This document shows, in pieces, positions 52,901 to 62,870 of a DNA stretch of 64,000 bases. The position numbers and the translations under genes are program-made. The first letter of the stretch is position 1. Every line of letters begins with the position of its first letter. The notes beneath the pieces were generated by a model that was not told where the DNA came from, made no database searches, and worked only from the letters and a program-made list of their open reading frames with translations. Source of the stretch: Siniperca chuatsi (lineage: Eukaryota > Chordata > Actinopteri > Centrarchiformes > Sinipercidae); contig NC_058042.1 of assembly GCF_020085105.1 (NCBI RefSeq), positions 13,656,501 to 13,720,500 of the forward strand, in the 5' to 3' direction.

Positions 52901-55900
52901 ATTGCTTGTTTTGTCCAACTAGCACTCCAAAACCAAAAGATATTTAGTTTACTATAATCAATGACAAAGAAAGGCAGCAAATCCTCACATTTGAGAAGCT
53001 GTAACCAGCAAATGTTTGGCTTGAAAATTGACTGAAACAATTAATTGATTATCAAAACGTAAATTTTCTGTCAGTCGAGAAATTGTTTCAGCTCTGATAT
53101 TTTAGTATTTCCTGATTTTGTGTTTAATGCAGGGCATTGTACTCTTTTCTGTAATCCAGCACCTGATTACTCTCCAGTCCACAGTGTCTTGCAGAAAAGC
53201 ACTCACAGATATGAAGCGTTCTTGTCGCAGCTCAAACGCAAGCTGCTAGAGCCAGAACGTGCTCTGCAAACTCAAGGACTGACAGAGGCAAAACAGATGA
53301 CTTCATAGATGTTTTGTATTGAACTTTATATAGAGCAGTCTGTGATCATTAATCAGACATATCTCTTTAAAGTTCTGAGGTCAGAAACACATCATAACAC
53401 TGAGAAGCAGCCAGCTGTGTGAAGCGGCTTTGTGTATACAAAAGCATAGTGTTTGGGCAGCCATCTCCAAAACAAGGGAGGAGTGTGTGACAGTGTGTTG
53501 AGGAGATACACATGCCCTGGGTGTGCATCAGCTGTGCTGCGGCTGGGCCCCTCTCCTTGTTGGGTGCTGTTTGATGGCTACTAGGGCCCTTTCAGCCCCA
53601 CTGCACAGCCCTCTGTCATGGGCTCTAAAGCAGAGTGGAAAATCCCCTTCAGCCTGCATAGTTAGTTTTGGCTGTGCTCTCTGTTCCACATCATTGTCAG
53701 TGCATTTGGTTGGCTCCTTATCATGTAAATAAATGGTAGCTTAGCTTTGTACTTACACATCCTGCAGGCCCTGCTGAATAGCTTTCTAGGTTTATATATA
53801 CTGCATGATCATTTTCCTGTTGGACCCAGATAAAAAACACTTTATATTACATTTTTATTGTAAAAAAAAAAAAACGATAAGGTAATGCATTAAAATGCTT
53901 GTCATTTTTTGGTTTACCACATTTATATATAATAGATTTTGTATTTAGAAAACTTTGTGTGTGTGCCAATGTCTTTGTTTTTGTAGGTCAAATGGAGTGG
54001 AAGTCAGGCAGAGTACAGTCTGGAGGGGGAGTTTCCAGAGATGCTCTTCACCATCAGCAGAGAAGGAGTCATTTATCTCAATGCTCCTCTGGACAGAGAG
54101 ACACAAGACCAGGTCTGTATAACTGCAAGCCTAAACTCCAGCACCTAATAATAAATATCAATTTAAAGCCTCTAAACATTAATGCTGTAGGTGCTACTCT
54201 GTTTCTTTATGAAAGACAGATGCCTTTATTTCTATGTTTGAACTCTGTTATATTGTGTTTGTTTCACACAGTTATCCAATAATCTTCAGATAAAGTTTGC
54301 TCTGATTTAAATGCTCATTATTTTCTGGTTCTCACAAGATCCTTTCTATTAAAACCAACAGAATCACATATGCTACTTTTCTCTCCTCAAGTCATTTTCA
54401 GTGGGTTTCATTCACTTTTTAATTATTTTCACCTACTGAAGACTGGGAGCAAGACAGTGAATTCAAAAGAAGAACAATATGAAGTGACAGATTTGATGGC
54501 ACTAAACAATTTCTCATGTTGTTCATTAAAAGAATCATCTTTTTGATATTACTTACATCTTAACTATCTTTTAATTAAAGGGACCCTGGTACACATTATT
54601 GCAGCAAAGCTGATCACTGAGCACAGTCTATTTTTAAACAAAACAGAAGTAATTAAGGAAACAACCCAAAACCTGAAAAGTACACCTATGTTACATATCC
54701 TGCCTGTGGCAAAAAAGAATTATTGTATTATGACAAGGACTACAAAGCTAAAAGCTTAATTTCAAATCTTGTTCACTTCAGGCTAAGGCTGAGAGAAGGA
54801 TTATAATTTTTGGTAGGATTACAAAGTTTTATACATTTATTTGCATTTTACTCTTGAGTTCTGCACCCAACTTAAGCTCCTGAGAGCTTTGAATGGCTTA
54901 CTGAACAGTATATTCTGGCACAAATGCGGTGGCCAAAGAACAACACAGAGGGACTGAGCTACATCAGTGGATATGATTAGGGTTTAAACACATGCTTCTA
55001 GCATATGGTATTTTCTGTCTTCTGTAGCGACCATTTAATGGAAGGTTGAAAATGCCTTATCAGCCTGATGCCTTATGGTTTTAGTTTAGTCTGTAGCTGA
55101 CAGGAAAAAGAGACATGATAAGATTACTTCAACTTCATATTTGTGCTACAACATCTTTCAGCACATTTAAATCTATTAATTTTTTTTTAAAGGTACACAA
55201 CTTAACTTAGGGGAACCCCCCTGCACTGATTACCAGTCTACCAGTCTACTGCAGGGCCAGTTTATCCTTTTCATTACCTACTATAGTATATACAGTATAT
55301 GAGTAAAAGAGCCATGCAGGTGAGGTGACAATGTAAAGGTATCACACATACCTAACCAGTTGACCAGATATGTCTAACCACTCTGTTTCTTTAATACTCT
55401 GGAGGCAAACATTGTTTCTCTTGTTGCCTCGTCAGTTCCAGATCAGCATTGTGGTTGAGCGTCCAGATGGCAGAGAGATTGCCAAGCCTGTGGAGTTGAG
55501 GGTGATGGTGGGCGACGCCAATGATAACAGACCCACCTTTCCACAGGCACAGTACCATACTGTGGTCAAGGAACTGGCTGCTCGAGGTAACTTTTTTTTC
55601 AAACATATTTTGGCAGTTTCAAAACATGTTGATATGAGTCTCACTTTTGCTATTCCAGCATGTGTAAGAAAATAGTATCCAAATCACTTTACAGTAGGAT
55701 ATTTATATATTGCATCACAGGCGATGTTTTAAGTTAAAATCCAAAGCAAAACTAACATGTTACAGTATAGTGTGTCAATAGTCACAGTGTTTCCATGTAA
55801 AAATACTTTGGCCAACTGTACATACTCAAAATACTAAACAGCTCAACACCTTTTAAAAAAATGTCTAATTACTGGTGAAGTTAGGGTTCATCATAAAACA

Positions 55901-58900
55901 AGTCAGTAAGACCTCTGAATAATCCTTTGTCACATTTACACTGTAATCGGAATATCATTTGACAACAAAGTAGAGGAAACACTGGCTGGAAGGGACGTTG
56001 CAGTGATGAAGAGGCTAAGAGTGCCAGATACCTTTTCTGAAAGCAGATTGGGATTTTAGCCAGGACACAGGGGAAAGTATCCTCACTCCTACCAGTGCTC
56101 ATAAAAATCACATGGTGTGTTGTAAAAGCTTTTTTGTTGATGCTTTAAAATGGTTGATTCTGGGAAATGAATTAGAAAGGACAATCTGTTAATCTAAAAG
56201 GAATCACTGAGTGAGGATTAAATGAAAAAGCTATTGTTGTATCTTTCCGCTATGTGACTGTAACTTGCAGAGAGAGAAACATTTTTGGCTCTATTACAGA
56301 AACCCTGAAAACCTGTCTGCAGTGTTTAGTGATCACTGAAAGTTGTTTGAGATTTTGATTTAAACATTTAGAAAATTTGAAATTTAAAATTATAGGAGAA
56401 AAAAATAACATTTAAAAAAAGTTCTGTTGAAAATGTATCTTAAGAGATCGTATGACTGTAAATGGGTTAGATGGTCTTGCCTTTACTGTTCTTTGCCGGT
56501 GAATCTTTCCCCAGGGACAGAAATCCTGACAGTGCAAGCAGCCGATAACGATGATCCCAAGACGGACAATGTGCGGATCTTCTACCGTTTAGTCGGACAA
56601 ATTCCAGAGAGTCCTCGTGCCCTCTTCAGAGTGGACCGTGACTCAGGGGTCATCTCCGTCCAAGCAGATAGTATGGAGGGCACAGCACCTCAGTATACCC
56701 TCACCATCACTGCTGAGGATGCCAAAGGTGACTTTGGATTAATGCAAAATACAGCCTTCCTCACATTGTGATTTTTCCTTTTGTAACCTCATTAAGTTTC
56801 ACAAAAAGGCTAAATGACATTTTAACTGTGATTTGCTTCTTTAATTTTATGTACTGGTATTTCCTGTTGCTGAAGTAGGACATTACGTTTGGAGGAATAG
56901 AATATTAGAGATAAAGGAAACTTTTTTTTTTGATCGACTGACTGTCGGCCAGTATTGTTTTTATTGATTTCTTGGAAGTAAAAGACATTGGACTTTTGAG
57001 TTCAAATACAAACTATTCAGAAACACACATACACAACACACAAACAAAAAAGGTTGAGATCTTATTTATACCTTATTTCTCCTACTTCCTTATGAAGACA
57101 AATATAGACACATTCTGTAGACAGATAGCTGTGCTTTGGTTCTCCTGGCTCACTTTTGGTTGCTAGCACAAATTAGAAAAATCTAATTTGTGGAAGAAAG
57201 CTAAATTAAGTATTCCAGTAGGAAAATAGTTATAGTTATTTAACTGGTGATGGCGTATACTACATGGACAATCACAGTGCCCATTAAATGTCAGTCATAA
57301 TGAAGAAATAGGTGGCATTTAAGCTGCAACTTGTTGTGAGGACATTACGTTTAAGGTGCCAATCAAAACGAGAGAGAGAAAAGAAAACAATTATAAAGCA
57401 GTTACTGTGCCAAGGAGCATTGTAGCTTTCATAATGACTGTCACAAACAAACATTTATTTGCTTTGTAAGCTAGTGCGTCAGTAGCTTCGTTGCCACTAT
57501 GGTGTCCAGGGGATGTACAGTATGTATGCTACTGTAGCCTCTCGGGTGGCAAATGATTCTTGGATCAGGGTGTCATGGAGGCAAGATGAGGTACTTGCTA
57601 TTCCTTCACCGTACTTTATGAGTGTGAGGGGCTGACCCTGGGTCACTAACAGAAGCTGTGATGATTTTCCCTGGCAGGTCTAAACAGTTCCTGCACTGTG
57701 GTTGTGACGGTACAGGATGAGAATAACAACCCACCAGTCTTCTCCCAACATGAGGTACGAGAGCACATGTTCAAACATTCACGCACATGCACAAAGTTAC
57801 ACTTCAACGGTCTGCTCAGGACATGATAACATTACCTTTGAAAAAAAGGCAGGCCATACATCACAGGCTATCATAAATGGCTATTGGACTGCGGGCTGTG
57901 AATCCGCTCTGCAGGTCACTGATCTAATTTTCCTGGCTGGGAACTAGATATGCTCTCTAATCTCAGGCTTATAGCGATGGCACCATGTTACTGGAAGAGT
58001 TTTATTCAGTTCTTTGTACTCTAAGTGGACTGTGTTTTTAGAGTTTAATCTGATAAAGCTTTTTTTGGAGAGTATTTTCCACTCATTTATTTATAGTCAA
58101 ATCATCACTACACAAAAATATTCACTGCCATTAACGTGTTAGAAATTATGTAAGGATCAACATTGTCATAGGTATTACAATTTCACAGAAATTGCTGCAT
58201 CAGCAGGTTCTTTATTACAGCAGCTTACTAGTATGAATCTACACAAGAGAGTACTTAAAGTGACTCTCCAGCCAGAATATTTGAACATATACTCCCTGCT
58301 TGAAAGGTGGCTGTAAAAAGATTATAGTTTATAATCTAATCATATTAGTTACAATATATTATAATGCTGACAGGTTTTCACAGCAGACAAAGGAAAAAAA
58401 TCTAAACATTTACAGAAGCTTGTCTGTTTTTCAAAAATCCATATTTTTCCTCTTCCCTGTAGTGCTACTCAAGGTAATCCACAGACACATGCAGTTTCAT
58501 GTGGGAACTATTTTCTTTCTACTGGTAGTTCCTACATGAAACTGCTCACAACAAGGTCTGTGGATTATCTTGAGTCATGATTTCTGGAAAGAGACATTGC
58601 TGATGAGTTTTTCAAATGGATTTTTTTGGCTCTTTGAGCACCACAAAGCAAAATTCAAGAAAGGCAAAGATCTCTACGGGTGATATCTCTAAAACTCAGC
58701 AACTTACACCAAAACAATCTATTTAGATAAATAGCACTACAGGTAAGAGGAAACGTGTATTTTTGGGGTGATCCCTTTAAGGTGCCGACAATGGCCCAAA
58801 GTCCCTTGTTTGCTTCTGGCCATAGATCTGTGCTGCATGTCATTCCCCATCTCTCCCTCCCCTCATTTCCTGTTATTGCACTACTTTGCACTACTACGTT

Positions 58901-59593
58901 GTCTAATAAAGGCATAAAATGCACAAAAACATAAGAAACAAAAGATTAGCAATTATAACAATTATTTACTTTCATATTCTTTTGCATCCTCATTTCCATT
59001 TATATATTTGCAATAATAAAACATCTTTGGGAACTACTGTCCAGTTGAGCAAGGCATCATTAACGCTGTAGTCACAGGCCCAGCACTAAATGGGACAGTG
59101 GTTTCCCTTCATTTTGGCATAGCTGCTGGTATGAAAGAAAAATAGGCTCAAGATAGGCAGTTACAGAAAATCCCCTCACTTTTCACCCACATGTTCCGCA
59201 TAATAAAAGAGAAAAAAGCCATGAGCGTTGGGAGATACATGGGAGAGCCATCATGCTGTGATAATGGGGAACCAGTCTCTGGCTGTCCTCTCTGTTGGAC
59301 CATAGTGACACTGAAAGAGTGGGAGCTGTGAAGGAACATTTTATTTTGAGCAGGGAGAGCCTTTAAATTTAATAGTGGAAATTGGCTGTAGAGCTTTGGC
59401 ATGAATATCCAGACCAATAGCAGGAGACAGTATAGTTGAATACAGACTTAATAAAAGATTGTACAATATATTTCTTTTGATCTGTCGTCATGGTATTCTT
59501 TGTGACCTTCAAGCACATGTCTCTCAAACATTGCTGAATGCTCATTTTCAAACTGTTACACACAAATGTGCTCACTTGTTCGGATAATCCCCA

Positions 59594-59626
<33 letters not shown>

Positions 59627-60654
59627 TACACAAACACAGAGGTGGAAAATGCTCTTGAGCAGGTCACGCCTGAGAAGTGCAGCTTTTTCCATGGCGATGT
59701 GAAGGCAGCGCTATAGGGGGTGGTGTGGGAGGTGAGTGGTGACAGGGCTGGGTTCAGCGACCCTGTGGATGGGGCCGCCAGATCAGAGGCATGGCTGCTT
59801 CACCAGAGGACATCTGTGAGTGGCAGATTAAACGGCTGTCTAAACACACAGAGGTGTGTGAATAAAGGTTAGCTAACACCTGGAGGGCAAACGTATACTC
59901 ACATGCAGTCACATAAAGTCATGACAGTGAGTCAATCTGTGACTTTTATTGACAACCACAAAATTGCAACATCATCAACAGGTCTCTTGCAAATTTACAT
60001 TAGCCTGTTAACGATATAAATAATTAATTTCATTATTTAATATAGAATGCAGCTGTTAATGCAGAGTCAGCTGTGAATAAAACGTTAATTGTTAAATTTT
60101 TAATTAGTCTCTATAAACAATAAAGTAATATTTTATAATCGAAATGAGCAGACGGTAGATTATTACAGCAAAGATCAATCAGAGGTATTATACAGTAAGT
60201 AGTAATGATACAACTTTGTCATTTACTTTATTGGCTTGATAATGAAATGCTCAAATCTTTTCTTTTTGGGTGGGATGTTTTCCTTGAGGGGCGTCCTGTC
60301 AGTGGGGCTTGACGTGAGCTGAAATCTGATAAAAAATTGCTAATTAGATCGAATTTTAAGAATTTTATTATAATATATTACTATACATGGGCACACATGA
60401 GTGTCTTGTCGACAAATGAATGGTTTGTGCCAGGTAATCATTTTCCATCTCCTCTCCATCAGTACGGGCCCTTTCACATCCCAGAGAACGCTCCAGTGGG
60501 CACCACAGTAACAGCTGTGCTGGCAGGGGATGCAGATGTTCGAGGAGGAGACAGCTGGCAGGTGGACTACCATTTAGAGTCTGGAAATGAGGAGGAGGTC
60601 TTTACATTAGTGACAGACAAGCAGACCAATGAGGTCTCACTCATCCTTTCAAAG
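43942..60654 (+). CDS. cdh16: Cadherin-16 (KSP-cadherin), 5' part: 11 coding exons, continues past the window
   Basis: Exons are 43942-43986, 44093-44191, 46459-46593, 46835-46964, 47641-47799, 49317-49513, 53987-54112, 55436-55586, 56515-56727, 57678-57754 and 60463-60654, all GT-AG and in frame for 508 codons. CDH16 is a 7D-type cadherin of transporting epithelia such as kidney, with six or seven extracellular repeats and a very short cytoplasmic tail. A signal peptide (MADRGAIPMLIIALILV) precedes VPENYDGIFPWYL, close to the VPENYGGNFPLYL of human CDH16. Calcium-site motifs are LDRE (82-85), DKNDN (113-117), DRDD (147-150), LDRE (290-293), DANDN (324-328), DNDD (358-361) and a degenerate DENNN (432-436). 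The coding part corresponds to roughly the first 60% of an approximately 830-residue protein. The remaining repeats, membrane segment and tail must lie beyond 64000, because I see no further exon after 60654. The nearest alternative is CDH17, but adjacency to rrad favours CDH16. Confidence 0.92.
45383..45987 (+). mobile_element. TTAA-bounded MITE in cdh16 intron 2
   Basis: The 605-bp element starts TTAAAGGATAATGTG and ends CAAAACTTATCCTTTAA. The terminal 11 bp (TTAAAGGATAA) are perfect inverted repeats with TTAA at each end. The termini resemble those of the 13.7-kb element, suggesting related families moved by one transposase type. Confidence 0.75.
47985..48047 (+). repeat. Fragment of the TATCGG-type MITE
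   Basis: GTTATCGGTATCTGCGTC, CATCCAGTATTTGTAGGGC and TCTAATATT match the right end of the element at 37.65-38.02 kb. The rest is missing. It lies in cdh16 intron 5, about 240 bp upstream of the Penelope-like insert. Confidence 0.55.
48287..48597 (+). mobile_element. Penelope-like tail inserted as an inverted repeat, with 14-bp target-site duplication
   Basis: A 283-bp insert (48301-48583) in cdh16 intron 5 is flanked by identical 14-bp copies of TGTTATATAGAAAA (48287-48300 and 48584-48597). Its arms 48301-48357 and 48475-48531 are perfect reverse complements over 57 bp. The right arm carries CTTCC-GGAT-GGGAG followed by CCGAAACGTCTTG. That is a small stem-loop followed by GAAAC, like stem II and the GAAA core of hammerhead ribozymes found at the ends of Penelope-like elements. 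A 21-bp direct duplication (48358-48399) lies inside the left half. The duplication of target sequence proves insertion; the family assignment is inference. Confidence 0.7.
50150..50465 (-). mobile_element. Second copy of the GGGCTGCAACTAA-type MITE
   Basis: The right end reads GTTAGTTGCAGCCCT at 50465, the reverse complement of the start of the copy at 52.8 kb. The interior shares the AGAAGCTGGAATCAGAGAATGT-like block in reverse and the AAATAAATGATTGATTAA segment. The left end has eroded and I found no target duplication. It lies in cdh16 intron 6. Confidence 0.75.
52363..52440 (+). repeat. Fragment of the TTAAAGCAGCTATAAT repeat
   Basis: ATTAAAGCTGCTATAATAAA and TATTTTTATGTTAACAACTG match the beginning of the copy at 62.69 kb. 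Only the terminal portion remains. Confidence 0.5.
52769..53104 (+). mobile_element. hAT-type MITE with 8-bp target-site duplication
   Basis: The element spans 52777-53096 (320 bp) and is flanked by identical 8-bp ATATTTTA (52769-52776 and 53097-53104). It starts TAGGGCTGCAAC and ends GTTTCAGCTCTG, imperfect terminal inverted repeats of the CAGGGCTGCAAC type. An 8-bp duplication and these termini fit the hAT superfamily. It lies in cdh16 intron 6. Confidence 0.85.
58255..58780 (+). mobile_element. TTAA-bounded MITE with internal hairpin in cdh16 intron 10
   Basis: The 526-bp element starts TTAAAGTGACTCTCC and ends GGGGTGATCCCTTTAA, imperfect inverted termini with TTAA at both ends. Inside, 58468-58509 and 58526-58574 form a long imperfect hairpin: CTCAAGGTAATCCACAGAC pairs with GTCTGTGGATTATCTTGAG, and GCAGTTTCATG pairs with CATGAAACTGC. 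A small unpaired insertion interrupts one arm. Confidence 0.6.
59594..59624 (+). repeat. (CA)n microsatellite in cdh16 intron 10
   Basis: About 15 CA units. Confidence 0.95.
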
Positions 60655-61941
60655 GTAAACAACACAAACCATCCTGCAACCTCTGTACACACACATTTGA
60701 ACACCTTATTGATTACTTACCACGTATGCCAAGATCAGCCAAAAGAAACTGATTTAGATCAGAAAATCCAAATTAAACTGATATGTTAATTGTTTTCTTT
60801 ATCCTGTTTAGGGTATGAGAGAGCACAAACACATTTCTCCTCTCAGGAGCACAAATATTAATGTCAAGGACAATTTTTGGCATGATGGCCTGTATCTGAC
60901 CTTGGTGTCTGTGCAGTCCTAAGAGATCATTCAGTAGCTGGCCGTGTCAAAATAGCAGTCACATTTAACTCAAGACATTTTTACGAGGACATGATTTTAA
61001 TATCACAGTGTGTGCATGTGAGGCACCGACAGAAAGGTTGGAAAAGAATATTCCAATACGTCAATACTTCAGTCCCACATGCCTCAAATAAAAAAAGAGT
61101 CCAGATGACAATGGAATGTTCTAGCCCAATAATCTCTCCTGTCCCCGGGGCGCATCACCCTTCGCCTGCCTCGTATAATCCAGCAGGGCGTTTTAGGGAT
61201 GCGTGGGGGAATGATTGTGTGTTTATCTATGCGTGTGTGTGTGTGTGTGTGTGTGTATACTCTAATGGTCTTCTCTCTGTAAGTGGGCCAGGCAGGGGAC
61301 AGTCTATTATTTTCAACCTCTCTGTAGGAGCTGACGAACATGATTGAACAGTGAGCTGCACACACTCCGCTGAGATAAAGCAGGAGATGTCAAAAAGCTA
61401 AAAATGAATCTTGTATTATTTCAGATTAACACACAAGGACTTCTGTCTTTTAGAAATTATATTATACAGATTAAATTCTTCTTCTCTTTGAGCAGCTGTG
61501 TTTAAAGCTCATGTATTGACCTTGTAAGATATCACTGTTACTAACTTTGTATCAGTAGTTTATTTATCTTACTTTAGTGAAAATTAAAGCTTAAATTCTT
61601 CACAAGTAGAGCCCCGGTGGATTAAAATGCACTTGAGCAAATCCTCTAATTCATTGCGTTACAGTGTGAGGTCAGTCCCAGAAGGCAGACACATTTCATT
61701 ATTAGAAATTACACACTGCTCACAGCCCAAGTGAATAATTAGATTGTGTGAGCAGACACTAATGGCAGTTTACCACAGAGGCTAGAGGCTGCCGATTGAG
61801 GTAAATGTATAATGAACCTGGGGAAGTGAGGGGAATCTAATCAGGATGAAGAGAACAGGAAATATTAGACATTACGTCAAATGTAAAACCATTCTGTTAA
61901 AGAAAAAAATGAAATAAGTGAATTGGACCATGTTGTAACAG
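60655..61941 (+). other. cdh16 intron 11, first part
   Basis: No further cadherin exon is visible between 60654 and the window end, so this intron exceeds 3.3 kb. Apart from the GT array at 61231-61257 I see no structured feature here. Confidence 0.6.
61231..61257 (+). repeat. (GT)n microsatellite in cdh16 intron 11
   Basis: About 13 GT units. Confidence 0.95.
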
Positions 61942-62125
61942 TTCAATTAATCATAGTAAACCAAAAAAATAAATATTCCAGCGCACACCAGGATACTAGG
62001 CTTGACACAAATTTATTAATAGATCACATTAAGGAGCGAACTACGCGTTTCGCATCAGACTCGCTCTGTGTTTAATTGCCATCAGGTGTGCCCTTAAATA
62101 ATCAGGTTCTGATTCAATTAATCAT
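61942..62125 (-). mobile_element. Short Penelope-like tail with hammerhead-like core and 13-bp target-site duplication
   Basis: A 158-bp insert (61955-62112) is flanked by perfect 13-bp copies of TTCAATTAATCAT (61942-61954 and 62113-62125). On the minus strand, at about 62071-62036, it reads GAGCGA, GT, CTGATG, CGAAAC, GCGTAG, TTCGCTC. The outer GAGCGA and TCGCTC can pair as stem I around hammerhead-like CUGAUG and GAAAC core strings, although stem II is missing. The insert lies in cdh16 intron 11, beyond the last exon seen. Confidence 0.6.
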
Positions 62126-62693
62126 GTCAATGAATCCAAAGTTATCAGCAAATAAATCTTTAATACATATTCATCCACTACTAACTAAATGTGTGAGTCA
62201 TCAGTTTAAAGTGCAAATCCTGTAATGTAAGAAAATGTAATTATGTACAATTATGTAATTATATGAGAATGATATAACTTTATTCACATAAATGGGATAT
62301 TTATCACAAAGAGATTTGTTTTATTCTTCATTTTAACTTTAATATTGTATAATAATGCAGTGAGTGTAGAAACAGAATTTATAACAAGCAAGCAGCACAG
62401 GACAAGTTGTGTTTTGTAAGAAGACATGTAAGGAAAGGGGATTCAACAAACAAAATGGTTTCTTGAGTTTGTGAATTTAACTGGGATGAATTGCCAAGTA
62501 TCTTCTCACCACAGAGAACAATAGCAAGACTGGAGATATTCGATATCATAGATGAACATATCTAGAAATAGGATTATTCAGTATCATTAGGAGGCTAAAA
62601 TGTTTTTATGAACAGAAAAGTCTCATTTAAAAGGAAGTCGAAGTGTAGAATGGCACCAGTGTGAATAATGTATCTCATGTAATGGTACAGTTA

Positions 62694-62870
62694 TTTAAAG
62701 CAGCTATAATTAATATTTTTGTATTAACAATGAGTTAAATGGCTATACGTATGTGAAAGGAGTCACTTGTAGCGACAAACCCACAGAGAATTATCACCAG
62801 ACCTTGCAGTTCCCATACACTGCCACCCACTGGCCAGCCAAACTACTTGAAAAATGCATGTTTAAACAAA
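62694..62870 (+). repeat. TTAAAGCAGCTATAAT repeat
   Basis: It starts TTTAAAGCAGCTATAATTAA with TATTTTTGTATTAACAATGA following, and includes CACTGCCACCCACTGGCCAG. Related pieces lie at 23.8, 25.9 and 52.4 kb. The boundary is approximate. Confidence 0.5.
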
